DNA of 64,000 bases from Macrophomina tecta (lineage: Eukaryota; Ascomycota; Dothideomycetes; Botryosphaeriales; Botryosphaeriaceae): contig JAKSGN010000013.1 of the NCBI GenBank assembly GCA_024180945.1, positions 434,001-498,000 on the forward strand, read 5' to 3'. How positions within the stretch are numbered: position 1 is the stretch's first letter; every line of letters starts with the position of its first letter. The notes beneath the pieces were generated by a model. That model was not told the origin of the DNA. It was given only the letters and a program-made list of their open reading frames with translations, and ran no database searches. Positions 1 through 10,574 of the stretch are shown here, piece by piece. The position numbers and the translations under genes are program-made.

Positions 1-220
1 CGGCCGAAAGCTATCCGCTGATCCCGTTCCGTCCAGGCCGAGGCATGTTGCTATCGTGATCCCCTCTTGGGCCCAGCCAGTTCAAACTCTACCCGATTCT
101 CCCCTCCACACCCCCAGCGATTGTCTCTCGCCACGGTCTCCGGGTTCGACGAAGAGCGAAGCCATCTCTCCCCTTCGAATCCCGTCAAAGCAATCTCCCA
201 CTATCATCCCGACCAACACC
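1..220 (+). promoter_or_regulatory. 5' flank of the Ral2-like gene
   Basis: This is the left edge of the window. The reading frame of the next gene is open back to position 56 with an ATG there. I prefer the ATG at 221 because it sits in a good CACCATGG context and the residues before it are low-complexity Pro/Ser. No clear TATA box or other site was recognised. Confidence 0.4.
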
Positions 221-2968
221 ATGGACTCCAACGCGTCTCAGCCCTCGCCGTCACAACCGTTCCCGGACCAGCCCTTCCGGAATAATTCCACCGCTTTCCT
301 CACCAGAAGTGTAAATAGCAGCACCACGAGCCTATCAAAGATGGGCAGGGATGAAGATGCAGGTCCCTCATCAGCAGCACGCACCCCGGGACTATCAGCA
401 GGCACTCCATCTATGACGACAGCTGGCTTGGGAACTCCTTCCCAATCAACGTCCGGATTATCAGGCCTTGTCTGTAACGTGCACCGGACAACTGGCCGCG
501 AACCGCACCCCCTAGTTGGGGCCACCACTACGGTTCTTGGGGATAAGCTCTACGTGTTTGGCGGGAGGAGATTGTCCAGGACACGACCGCAACTCACAAA
601 TGATCTTTACGAACTCGACCTTGTCCGCAGGCACTGGACTAAATTGCAAACCCAAGGTGACATTCCGCCGCCCAGGTATTTCCACAGCGTTTGTACCCTG
701 GGTGATACCAAACTTGTCTGCTATGGCGGCATGTCCCCGGCCGTCCTTCCGAACGGCCAGCCGACCGCTCCGAACCAGTCCAGCGCGCAGGATAATTCAC
801 CGGAGGTGGTGGTCATGTCGGACATCCACATTTACGACGTAAACACGCGCACATGGATGAAGATTGATACCTCCGATTCTCCGCAGGGCCGTTATGCGCA
901 CTGCGCCGCAATTCTTCCTTCTTCAGCTGTCTTCGCATCGACAAGCGCCACCTTGTCTGCCATCCAGCATAACCCTGCTTCCGCAAACCAACCCAATTCG
1001 GGATCTATAGGTATCGACCTGGACGGGACTGGCGGCGCAGAAATGGTGGTCGTTGGTGGGCAGGACAGCGCGAATCATTACATTGAACAGATCAGCGTTT
1101 TCAACTTGCGGAGTCTGAAGTGGACTGCAACAAATACGCTAGGCCGGAGTTGTGGTGCCTATCGAAGTGTGGTTGCACCGCTTACGACAATGCCTGCATC
1201 AGCAATCGGAGCCGGCGGAAGAAAGGGAGAAACTCCGTCGGATGACGACCAGGATGCCGAAAATCCACAGAGCGGATCTTCGATGCTAATTTACTCCAAC
1301 TACAACTTCTTGGATGTCAAGCTAGAGCTCCAGATAAGATTGCCTGACGGAAGCCTGACGGAGAAGCCGATGAACGGCACCTTTTCGCCTCCAGGCCTTC
1401 GTTTCCCTAACGGCGGCGTTATTGCGAACCATTTTGTCGTCAGTGGTACATTTTTAACTTCATCCAAGCAAGAATACGCTTTATGGGCGCTGGATCTACG
1501 AAACCTCACCTGGAGTCGGATCGATGCCGGAGGGAGCATTTTCAGCCAGGGAAGCTGGAACCGTGGAGTATTATGGAACAGGCGCAATACCTTTGTTATT
1601 CTGGGAAACCGCAAGAGGAGCTTGGTCGAGGATTACAACCATAGGAGGATCAACTTTTCGAACATTTGTATGGTGGAGTTGGAGGCCTTTGGATTGTATG
1701 ACAATCCTCGTCGGACATCACCCACCTCTGGATACGTGTCTGTAAGCTCACCGGGAATGATGCAAAATGCATCCGACTTAGCAAGTGGAGGCCGTTCGCT
1801 CTCCCCGGCTGCCGAAGAGTTAGGTTCAATGGCTATGGGTTTACGGGAACTTGCCGACATGGAATTCTTGGCTATTGGTGGCGAGCGCATCCCTGTAAAT
1901 TCGCATCTTGTGGCGAAGCGATGGGGCCCTTACTTCAACCAGCTACTCCGCGAAGGAGCTTTCGCCTCGGATCCCAGTTCATCAGACGCTGCCACACTAA
2001 GGCCTTCAACCGGGTCTCATGCTTGGCGTAACTCGAGTATTACCATCACTCCAAGCATTAGGACAACAAGCACTGCTTTGACAGCGACGCCAACAATCGG
2101 CAGCGCATCAACAGTTACACCTTTTGACCCTCCGAATGCGGACAATCCGAACCCGACGTCCCGACCGCGTACCCTCTATCTTCCGCATACTCATCTCACT
2201 TTGCAAGCCCTTTCTCACTATCTTTACACCTCATCACTTCCCCCGCCAAACTCTACTCTATGCACTCCACAGATTCTTTGCTCGCTACTTCAGTTGGCCC
2301 GTCCCTACCGAATTGATGGACTGCTCGAGGCTGTCATCGAACGCCTACATCTGCGCCTCGACGGCCGTAACACGGCCGCCATTTTCAACGCCGCAGCCAT
2401 GGCAGCTGGAGGCGGTGACGCCGTGACTTTCTTCAACGGCACAACCGCAGGACTTCCGTCCGCCGAGACTCTGGCGAAGGTGCAATCCGAACGTTCGGAT
2501 GGCCAGGGCAGCACGCTGCACACTTCAGCGTCTTCGGCAAGCCTGGCGTCCAGCTTCGCGTCCACGCAGCGCACAGGTAGTGTCGCACAAGGCGCCGACT
2601 CGGGCGTTGACGACCACCTCAAGCAACTGCGTCTCAACACGGACGTCTCGAGCTCAGCATCCTTGGCTGATGATGAGCAGAGCGTGCACAGCGCCTCGAC
2701 AGAGACCAGTCAGTCAGAGATTGGCAGCGTTGCAGGCGGTGGCCCGGGTGAACGTGAGGTCTGGGCCGGTGAGATCAGCGCCGTTGTTGGACTGCAGAAG
2801 AGAGGTCTGCGTGGTTTGATGGAGGGTCGGAGGATCAGGGAGATGGGCAGGAGTGGTAGGGAAGGCACAAGTATTGGTACGGGATTGCCGAGTGCGGCGG
2901 AAGAAACAGTGCCGTCATCGGGCAAGGTGGGACTGGGCATCGCGCCGGAGAGAGGACTGGTTGGTTAG
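221..2968 (+). CDS. ral2: Kelch-repeat and BTB-domain protein, Ral2-like
   Basis: A single exon of 915 codons. The first ~85 residues are Ser/Thr/Pro-rich. Kelch-type repeats follow from about residue 88 (HPLVGATTTVLGDKLYVFGG, then NDLYELDL...W and PPPRYFHS...LVCYGG, and a second unit with SDIHIYDVNTRTW). A divergent BTB-like segment lies at about residues 540-725 (ADMEFLAIGGERIPVNSHLV, LPHTHLTLQALSHYLY), interrupted by a Ser/Thr-rich insert. The C-terminal tail is Ser/Gly-rich. This order matches the fission yeast Ral2 family, needed for Ras1 activation in mating and cell shape and usually ~600-1000 aa in filamentous fungi. The Ras role is inferred from the family. An alternative start at 56 would add 55 residues. 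No intron is needed and codon use is normal for the window. Confidence 0.8.
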   Translation: MDSNASQPSPSQPFPDQPFRNNSTAFLTRSVNSSTTSLSKMGRDEDAGPSSAARTPGLSAGTPSMTTAGLGTPSQSTSGLSGLVCNVHRTTGREPHPLVGATTTVLGDKLYVFGGRRLSRTRPQLTNDLYELDLVRRHWTKLQTQGDIPPPRYFHSVCTLGDTKLVCYGGMSPAVLPNGQPTAPNQSSAQDNSPEVVVMSDIHIYDVNTRTWMKIDTSDSPQGRYAHCAAILPSSAVFASTSATLSAIQHNPASANQPNSGSIGIDLDGTGGAEMVVVGGQDSANHYIEQISVFNLRSLKWTATNTLGRSCGAYRSVVAPLTTMPASAIGAGGRKGETPSDDDQDAENPQSGSSMLIYSNYNFLDVKLELQIRLPDGSLTEKPMNGTFSPPGLRFPNGGVIANHFVVSGTFLTSSKQEYALWALDLRNLTWSRIDAGGSIFSQGSWNRGVLWNRRNTFVILGNRKRSLVEDYNHRRINFSNICMVELEAFGLYDNPRRTSPTSGYVSVSSPGMMQNASDLASGGRSLSPAAEELGSMAMGLRELADMEFLAIGGERIPVNSHLVAKRWGPYFNQLLREGAFASDPSSSDAATLRPSTGSHAWRNSSITITPSIRTTSTALTATPTIGSASTVTPFDPPNADNPNPTSRPRTLYLPHTHLTLQALSHYLYTSSLPPPNSTLCTPQILCSLLQLARPYRIDGLLEAVIERLHLRLDGRNTAAIFNAAAMAAGGGDAVTFFNGTTAGLPSAETLAKVQSERSDGQGSTLHTSASSASLASSFASTQRTGSVAQGADSGVDDHLKQLRLNTDVSSSASLADDEQSVHSASTETSQSEIGSVAGGGPGEREVWAGEISAVVGLQKRGLRGLMEGRRIREMGRSGREGTSIGTGLPSAAEETVPSSGKVGLGIAPERGLVG

Positions 2969-3835
2969 AGCAAGGAGGAGTGCGTAACAAAATTCAGTGT
3001 TGAGGATTGTTGGCTTCGGATATTGGCAACGGGAGCATTTGGGAACGGCGATGTTTGCTTTCGTTTAGAGATTGGATATCAACCGCCGCTGTGGGGAGTG
3101 GAACCTTTTCTTCTTTTCATGTCTATTGTTCTTTGACTCTTGTATGTCTTTCTTCTTGTCCAACCTCTTTTGCATCTTTGCCTCTCCCCCTTTTTTCTTT
3201 ATTTTTTTTCTTGAAAGAGGGGTGGGAAGGCGGTAACCTGGCACTTCTGATAGTGTTTGGTATTCGTTTTTTCTTTTCTGGCTGTTGTTCGGTGGGGGTC
3301 TTGTCGGTGGCGAAGGAAGGGGTTTTTATTCCCCTTGGTCTGGTCTCTTGAGGTTCTAGCAATATATCAAGAAGGCGTCTTCATTTTCTTCACTGCAAGC
3401 ATTTGTTTTATCCCAAGCTCTTTATCTACGATGTCAGGAATCGGTGGTATGTGATGCGTATATACGTTTACGAAGGAGCGCTTTCGCTCGGGCTTTTCAG
3501 CACTTGTGCGGGTACTCGTACGTAGAAAAGGGTTGTTGTTGTTAGGAAGTATGTATTTGGTATGACATACTTTTTCAACATGTACTATTGGCCTGTTGTG
3601 TCTTCTTCGTCGTCTCTCCGGTAAAGATAGTGGGGAAAGAGGGTATGTAATGCGGGTAGGGAAGGGAGGCGCTTCTCCTAAGAGCCTTCTCCCACTCACG
3701 GCAAACCGCTCGCGGATAGCGCCTGAAGGAGGTAAGTAGGCAGCCAGCTGATATTTTCTAGTTTTGCTATGGCAAAGGAGTCTCATACGATAGCCAAACT
3801 TTTTTACGACTTCAAACTATTCCAGAACAGCAATA
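2969..3835. other. Intergenic region
   Basis: This is the 3' flank of the Ral2-like gene. It is T-rich on the + strand (several CTTTTTT runs around 3190-3215), which suits a 3' UTR and poly(A) region. No coding sequence was recognised. Confidence 0.4.
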
Positions 3836-4659
3836 TCACGTGTAGACCTCTTGTCCCACAGCTGTCCGCCGCACGATGGTGCGCGTCACCAGGTGCTCCA
3901 AGCACAGCAGCCCACGCGGTGTGATTGTCGTCTGCGCGGTCGTCCCGTCATCACAGCGGACGGGGCAGATTTTCTCCTGGGTGCCGGCGTCGACGTTTTT
4001 GACTAGTGGGCCGATGAGCTGGGCTTGCACGTTGTTAGAGTCCGGGTGAGGGGGTCGGCGGAGGTGTGGGGAGTGGGGGACGAGGCTTTGAGGCCTGTGT
4101 TGAACTCATTATTGTTGTTGAGGGCGGTGTGTGTGGCGCGTTTGGGGTATTTGCTCCTGCCTCGAGGTTTCTCACGAAGGAGTGTTTGGTGGTCGTGTTT
4201 GGGGTTGTGTGAAGAGGAACTTTGGTTCAACTTGTAGCTCTAACTTGTACTAATGGATGTGCTAATACAGCGCAGTATGTGCCATGTGCGTGAGTGGGTC
4301 CACGATCTTTGTTCCTTGGTACGCTGTCCAAAGCTGACAGTGGAGAATGCAGTGGCAAGGTACGTGGAACAAGAGGTGCCAGTCGAATTATCGCGACCGC
4401 AGCCATAATCACCAAAAGGATTCGTTGGGTAGACCTCATTTGTGTGCTCAAACGGTACACCTGACTCCTTTCTATTGACCGTGACGCGTCCATTGCTGCC
4501 GCCGGGAGCGCATTGAACTGTAGTATCTCGAGTCACGAGGAAAGAGCTCCTTTGACCGCACTGAATGTTTCCAGTATGCTGAAGGACGGGAAAGTCGGCA
4601 ACAGGTACCACATCGGCATTCTGAGGACCGTTGTCCTTGGGCTTCTTGGTTTTTCTCTT
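3836..4659 (-). CDS. Candidate multi-exon gene, cysteine-containing, unknown function
   Basis: Two stretches on the minus strand look coding. The upstream one (about 4375-4659) opens after a possible CTAG acceptor and reads GNIQCGQRSSFLVTR, VQCAPGGSNGRVTV and PFGDYGCGRDNSTGTSC, with paired cysteines. The downstream one (about 3836-4020) reads QEKICPVRCDDGTTA and RGLLCLEHLVTRT and ends in TGA at 3836. The splice between them (possible donors near 4371 and 4331; possible acceptor near 4020) and the first exon with a start codon could not be settled. No signal peptide was found, perhaps because exon 1 is missing. The cysteine spacing and transposon-side position recall small secreted fungal proteins, but no family was recognised. 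It may be truncated by the AT-rich transposon block starting near 4,900. Confidence 0.3.
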
Positions 4660-4986
4660 CTAGTTGGCTGCCCTGTGCACTGTCGAAGAGATAGGCTCAT
4701 CACTTTGATCCTAATCTGGCACACTATTATCAGAACTTGTCCTGACTAGAAGGGTAGTAGGGAAATGCCTAGTTCCAAGGAAGGTTATCCCAGGACGGGA
4801 TCCTGAGCGACCTTCATGATTAGCTCCGTCTCCGCCTTTACTGTACGTGTGCAGAGCCGAGGGCGCACCCGCCAACGCGCCAAATCTGCACCTCCCTCAT
4901 GATCACTTTGGAGTAGTATTAAACGACAACGAGTAGGTTTCAGCTCAAATAAGCTATTATTTCTACTTACTATGTTACCAGCCTAT

Positions 4987-6115
4987 TTAATAACTACCCG
5001 CTTTAACTCCATCTTGTAGCCGCTGTGGTATGCTTTTACATAGCTCCTTAAGACTTGGTTTTTCCACTAACACGTACGCTCGTGGTAACCACGTTGCTAG
5101 CAGCGCCCCTACACGCTTAGAATTCTTCTTGAGTTTGATAAATGGGACGATCTCTTAAATCTTTTTCTTAAGCGGCTACTAAAGATACTCTTGGAAGTTT
5201 AGATCTGGTGAATAAGGAGGGTGTTTAATATACTAAATCCGGTGCTTAGCTAGCCATCTCTTAACTATATTAGCTCGATAAACTCCAGCCCTATCTTATA
5301 GCCAGTATATCCCGTAGTCTTAGTTCCTTATTATTTGCTCCTCGAGTACTTAGAGGTATAATCTGGCCGTATATCCTTGCTTAGGTGCGCTTAAATCCCG
5401 CTCTATAACGTAGAGGTTTAACACTCCTAATCGACCGGAAAAACCGCCCTAAACTATATATCTTATCTTTTTCCTAAGTGGCCTTGTATTAAGCCTATTG
5501 AGATCCCACTTTTTCTAGCCTACTTTACGGAAAACCTAGGTAGAAGCGTGCCCTAAGCCCTGCTCAGCTAAGCACTTATTAATAAAGATAACTTTTATCT
5601 ACCATTTCTAGCTTTTAATCACGTATTTTTTAGCGTATCAATACCGAATCGGACTAGTTGTTTCTAATATATATAGCCTCTTCTTTGCACACTATTTAGT
5701 AATATAGTGCTTGCGTAGAATACGTCTTAAAGTATCTTTAAAAATAGGTAGGCGTAGCTAATTAACCACCTGCTGGTGCTTAAGTTTTAGGGATTTGTTA
5801 ACTAAACGAATAATCTACCGCTCCGTACGAGGATTGACTTCAGGGACGGCGCCCGGGATAAGGCTTTAGATCAATTTGGCCTATTGTTTTGTAGTGGGTA
5901 ATGCACTGCCTTACGACGTGCTCGGAAAAGCTAGTCTCATCTGCAATTTTACGGCTAGATTTACCGTCTTTGTGCTTGGTAATGATTGAAACTCTGTTGC
6001 CATGTGAAAGAAGATGCCTTTTTCTTGCATTGCCTGAAATTTCTTGCCCAAAGATGCGTTGCATGGCTGTTGAGGAAGCAAAGGGATGAGGGGTGCCGAT
6101 GCGGCATTTGTGCAT
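4987..6115 (-). pseudogene. Tc1/mariner transposase remnant, RIP-like decay
   Basis: This is a relic of a Tc1/mariner DDE transposase read on the minus strand. The N-terminal part (5840-6115) is open for 91 codons and has a helix-turn-helix character (SIITKHKDGKSSRKIADET, ending in PGRRP). The middle is broken by many stops. The signature PPYSPDLN of this superfamily is readable at 5197-5220. A C-terminal SIPQRLQDGVKAGSY ends in TAA at 4987. From about 4,930 to 5,830 the DNA is AT-rich and TA-rich with many TAA/TAG codons, as expected from RIP (C-to-T changes, mostly at CpA). The first ~280 nt of the gene are much less affected. Terminal inverted repeats were looked for near 4,860-4,900 and 6,180-6,230 and not found convincingly. 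Confidence 0.75.
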
Positions 6116-6252
6116 CCTTCTCCTCGCGGGCCTCAGAGAAGGCGCCGTCCGCCGTCTTGACAGCTGACGTGCTTCATGCCCATTTCTGTAACCCCAATTT
6201 GCTGCATTTTGCGACTATATACGTCCTAATGCCGCGTCTCCTCCGTGGCTGG

Positions 6253-6260
6253 CTCTCCCT
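6253..6260 (+). repeat. hAT target-site duplication, left copy
   Basis: CTCTCCCT directly abuts the left end of the hAT element. The same 8 bases follow the right end at 8986-8993. Eight-bp duplications are diagnostic of hAT insertion. Confidence 0.93.
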
Positions 6261-8985
6261 CAGACATCCCAGTAATAAATATATATTTATTATTAAGGGC
6301 ATATTTATTGTTAAGCTTTTCCATAAGGATAATAATATAGACGCTGCCAATAAATATATATTGTTAACTATTAATAATATAGGCCCACTATTTTCCAGCG
6401 CCAATTCCCCCAGAGTGTTTCAGATTAAATTGCAGTCTTGTACGCATATTACTGCTTATCAGGCCTCTAGATAGGAGGTGAACTCCAATGTTTGTAACTC
6501 CTAGCAACCGAAACTGCTGCCTCGCCATACCCGTCACGTTGCAAGTACGCAGTTCGTAATACATCAGCGACATATCTCTACACACGACAATGGACGTCAA
6601 CATATCCTCACTGCCCCAATCCAATGCCCCGTCAAGTTCTTCCTCCGTGGTACCCTCTGACAGTGCCTCACAAGTTGCCAGCACACTGTCAGAACCCGAG
6701 GCATCGTCAGCTCAGCATACGGTCAAGAGACGGAAACTGAGAGCCACATCAACATGGGATCACTTTCGAGAAGCTCAAGGCGACGAGCCACGTACTATGA
6801 GCGGGAAATTACTTCACTACTGCACGCGTTGTCGCAATCCATCCTGGTCAACCCACATATCTGGCAACGCCCGCTATCATCCCGAGAAGGCTCATCACAT
6901 ACTTGTTCGAGAGGATTCAAAATCTCAAAACAGGCGCCAACTAGCCATCGAAAATGCCTTCGCAAGAACAACCGGCAAGCGGCTGCAGCAAGTCAGGGAG
7001 AATGAGATGAACACTCTACGGAGTGTAATCAATGTCGATGCCTTTCGAGAGGCACAGATGTTGCTATCCGCACATAAACATTTACCGCTCAACTTCGTAA
7101 CCTGGCCGGAATACCAGGCACTTCTGGCCGCGATAAACCCTGCCGTTGAAGAGTTCCTAACTGATTCCGGTAGCACAGTTGCGGCGGACTTGGATAGGGC
7201 CTACGATGCGCATCAACAATCCGTAAAGGAATGGCTAGAACGTGCCCGGAGCCTCGTACACATTGCTATGGACGTATGGTCTTCTCCTCAGCGGAAGGCC
7301 TATATCGCTGTTCACGCCCAATGGGTTGACGAGGCCTACAAACCTCGGAAAGCATTGCTAGGGCTACCAAACCTCCGCCGCTCTCACGCCGGCACGGCTA
7401 TGGCACCTCACTTGATGACGATTATCCGACAGTACCACTTAGCGCCCCGAATCGGCTACTTCACTGGGGACAATGACGCAAAGAATGACACCTGTCTCCG
7501 CCAACTTGCTGTTGAGCTGTCGCAAGAGTACGGCCTTACACTTGACCCAGTGTCCTCTCGAACGCGGTGTGCCGGCCACATCATTAACTTGTCCCTTCAA
7601 GCCTTTCTCTTTGCAACTAGTGAGGACGCTCTGCAGGCCGCAATTGCGCAGGCGCAACACGAGGTAAATGATGTAACAGTTGCGGACGCGTTACACGACC
7701 AAATTCAGTCGAACACTTGTCACAAGAGTCACGACAGGCGCAAGAAACGCCATGACACTGCCGGCTGGCGGAGCATCGGCCCAATGGGTAAACTCCACAA
7801 CATTGCGGTGTTCATCCGTAATTCCACAGTGCGCAACGATGCATGGGATGACATTGCAGAAAAGGCGCTTGGAATTGACAATATCACCCGTTGGAACTCA
7901 TGGTTCAAGTTGCTTGATGCGGCTATCAGCCAAGAGGGTCCATTGTCAATATTCCTCAACCAATACCACAACGAGCTGGAAGACGACATCCTCACACATG
8001 ATGATTGGCAAGTACTCAAAATGACTCACGAGTTCTTGCAGCCGTTTTACCAAGCGACCTTGGAGCAGCAAATGGAGTGGGCATCAATAGATCAGGTGCT
8101 AGAGAATATGGATATTCTTTTCATGCAGTTTGAGAATGCCAAGGTAAGCCATGGACGGCTCGATCGATTACCAGACCTGGACTGATGTTAAAGCAGGGCA
8201 AATACGCCAGCAACGCGCGTATGGTTCATTCCATTCACATGGGTTGGTGGGTTCTCTCGAAGTATTATGAAGAGAGTGACAGAAACCCAATATATGCCAC
8301 GGCATTATTGCTCCATCCAGAAAAGCGCCGGAGGTACCTTGACCGCCACTGGGCAGAGGAATGGAGGCAGACCGCTATTGCTGGTGCACGGCAGCATTGG
8401 GCGAAGTACAAGGACCGGCCACTCCCGTCGGAGTCCGCGGCTCGGCTGAACGACGAACGACGGGAAGTAACACCGTACGAGCGTATCAAGCAGTCAATGA
8501 GTGTCTTGGATGAACCCGGAGATGAGGATGAATTCGAAAAATTCGTCAATTCTCCGCCAAGACCTATGACGACCAAAACACCGCTTGAATGGTGGTGTCG
8601 AGAAGAACAGAGGATTGAGTATCCACGTTTACACCAATTGGCCATTGACATACTAAGTGTGCCGGCGATGTCCGACGATCCGGAACGGGTATTCTCTTGC
8701 GCAAGGCGGACAATTTCTTGGGACAGGGCACGGCTCTCGCCTGATACTATCGAGAAGCTTCAATGCCTGAGCAACTGGGTGAAGAATGACTTGGTCCGCA
8801 AAGTCTACGTGGCAGTAGATGGTAAGGTCATGGATATTGCTGGCGGCAACGACGACATGCATGGCGCTTCAGTTTTATATTAATAATTATTGATAAGCTT
8901 AGCAATCGATAATAATATTAGGATCTGCCAATGAATACATAAGAATATGTCAATATTATGTATTTATTTATTATTGGGATGTCTG
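6261..8985 (+). mobile_element. Intact hAT-family DNA transposon, 2,725 bp
   Basis: The element begins CAGACATCCC at 6261 and ends GGGATGTCTG at 8985. The terminal inverted repeats match over 21 nt with one mismatch (G/A at position 12), then grade into AT-rich subterminal DNA with repeated TAATAAATA-like and TGCCAATRAATA motifs. CAG...CTG termini, a perfect 8-bp target duplication (CTCTCCCT) and a single BED/hAT-domain transposase together define hAT. Base composition of the coding part is ordinary, with no RIP signature and no in-frame stop outside the intron. The copy therefore looks young and potentially able to move. It landed about 150 bp beyond the start of the decayed Tc1/mariner relic. 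Confidence 0.93.
6590..8883 (+). CDS. hAT-family transposase with BED-type zinc finger
   Basis: Two exons, 6590-8143 and 8197-8883, encode 746 aa. The 53-nt intron starts GTAAGC and ends AAAGCAG; splicing keeps frame (...FENAK|GKYASN...), whereas without it the ORF stops at 8185. The N-terminus is Ser-rich, then a BED-like finger with W56, C78-x2-C81 and a histidine cluster at about 97-103. The catalytic RNase-H-like part carries HIAMDVWSSP (about residue 224) and GYFTGDNDAKND (about 290). CAGHIINLSLQAF is a typical hAT block. The C-terminal dimerisation region has EWWCREEQRIEYPRLHQLA and SDDPERVFSCARR. Length and domain order are those of a complete hAT transposase, which cuts and pastes its own element. 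The catalytic glutamate was not pinned down. Confidence 0.92.
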
Positions 8986-8993
8986 CTCTCCCT
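8986..8993 (+). repeat. hAT target-site duplication, right copy
   Basis: CTCTCCCT immediately follows the right terminus and is identical to 6253-6260. Confidence 0.93.
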
Positions 8994-9502
8994 GTGTTTG
9001 CATCATGCTGCGAACGGTCGTGTGCGTAGGAATGCTTCGCGTTTCTTGGCGGCCCGGCTGCCTGCGTCCAAGTGCGGATATGAGTAGCTATGCTGGAACA
9101 GTGGCAATCTTGCTGCATGTTGGTGTACATTGATAGTTTATCGAGAGATGCGGTAAGGGAACATTTGGAGAGCTTAGCCCATGGTTTTAAGTATTCAAGA
9201 AATTATTTTCAGGATCGCATGACATCGAGCATCGTGCAAAGGGGGCCAGGCACAAAGACGTCTGATTTTTTGCATAGAAAACTGAGATTGTTCCGAAGCT
9301 ATGCGTTGGCGAACTGTACAAATTATCCGTAGGGGCCAACCATACAAACAAACACCTGTCGTTTAGTTAACAAGAACCCTCCTCTTTGCATTGGAGGGCG
9401 TAACTTACGCATACGGAACTATTCGTAGCTTTTGATCCAGCCCCATCCTTGTTATCTTTGTTCCTGATCCGATGGGCAGAGCACCTCGAAAGTACCTTGT
9501 CA
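8994..9502. other. Intergenic region right of the hAT element
   Basis: No coding sequence, repeat or terminal repeat was recognised. It is the 3' flank of the minus-strand gene that ends at 9503. Confidence 0.35.
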
Positions 9503-10574
9503 TCAACCCCAATATTTGAAGTGCCCACTGGCGAATGGATCCCATGCATAGTCTTGCCCGCTGCCTGCAAGATTACTTCTATCGCGGTTCCCCTGCCCGG
9601 TCGCAACAATGTGCCCTCCGCTTCTGCGACCATTTTCCATACTTTCTCTTCTGTGCTGCCTGCCCTTTGACGTCCCTGGAGCACCAGCTCCATTGTTGAC
9701 TTTACTGCCCTTGGCTGCTTCAATGCGCTCCATCGTACTCTCCGATTCAGCAATCTGCCCTTCTGTACGGACTTTTTTCATTGCAAGCTGCTTCAGGCTC
9801 CTCTTATTGTCTGTCTCAGCAACTGCAGCTTTCACACGCAGCCCCTGACCCAGATGCTGCGACCTCCCGCCACCATTTCGATCCGAATTCGTGTTTTTCC
9901 CCTTGATTGGAGCCACCATAATCCCTTTCTGCATCCCTCCGCCTTGTGCCAATGTATCCAGAGGACTCGGTGCCGGTGCGAGTAGCTGCGGGCAGCTGAA
10001 CAACGTCAGGACGAGGTCTCTGCTCTTTTCTCAGCCCTTAGCCGAGAAAAGGGTGACAATCGAAAATACTTACGACTTCGGCCCACTAATAGTGATGTTG
10101 CTATAGCCTTCGGGCCGCCAACTGACCGGCAGCGGCTGTCCTTCCCGCCCAGTGAGGAACACCACGTGCCTGCAAGTGCGGGAGAGGCTCGGGCTGCTGC
10201 TGCTATTGTTGTTACTGCTGTCGTATTGTCGCCGGCCGGGCGAATGATCACAGCCAGGCATCACGGACGGGGTCGTAGAAGCGGCGAGCGGCGATGGCGG
10301 AGGAGCTGGCTGTGCTGCTGGTCGATGGCCACACGACACCGGCGGTTGGTCCGATAGTGATGGGGCTTGTAACGCTGGACGTTGTGACGACGGGCGTGGG
10401 CGGTGTCGTTGTGGTGGGCGTTCTTGTCGCGGAGGAGGCGCTGCCGACGTCGTCGACTGGATACCGCTGGCCGTTGATGTACCAGTAGCTTTTCGGCCCA
10501 CGGCGGATGCTGTTGGCGGAAGAGTTACCGTTGCTGGCTTTCCTAGATATATTGACCCAGAAGTTAGTTTGCAT
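9503..10574 (-). CDS. Hypothetical protein, three exons, no recognised domain
   Basis: Proposed exons on the minus strand are 10574-10252, 10169-10074 and 9995-9503, giving 303 aa. Exon 1 starts at an ATG and contains GPKSYWYINGQRYPVDD, then a Thr/Ser/Pro-rich linker and ARRFYDPVRDAWL. Exon 2 reads HVVFLTGREGQPLPVSWRPE and ends GPKS before a strong GTAAGT donor. Exon 3 is basic and Gly/Ser-rich with a likely helical stretch (SLKQLAMKKVRTEGQIAESE) and ends SGHFKYWG. The three frames join cleanly through introns of 82 and 78 nt. The first donor (GTGATC) is weak, so that junction is the least certain. I do not recognise the family and assign no function. Confidence 0.45.

Noticed and set aside
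4850..6240. Terminal inverted repeats of the Tc1/mariner relic
   Set aside because: Only weak, gapped similarity was seen between the candidate ends; not enough to define the element's borders.
8110..8190. Premature stop in the hAT transposase suggesting a two-part pseudogene
   Set aside because: A standard 53-nt intron (GTAAGC...AAAGCAG) removes the stop and joins both parts in frame.
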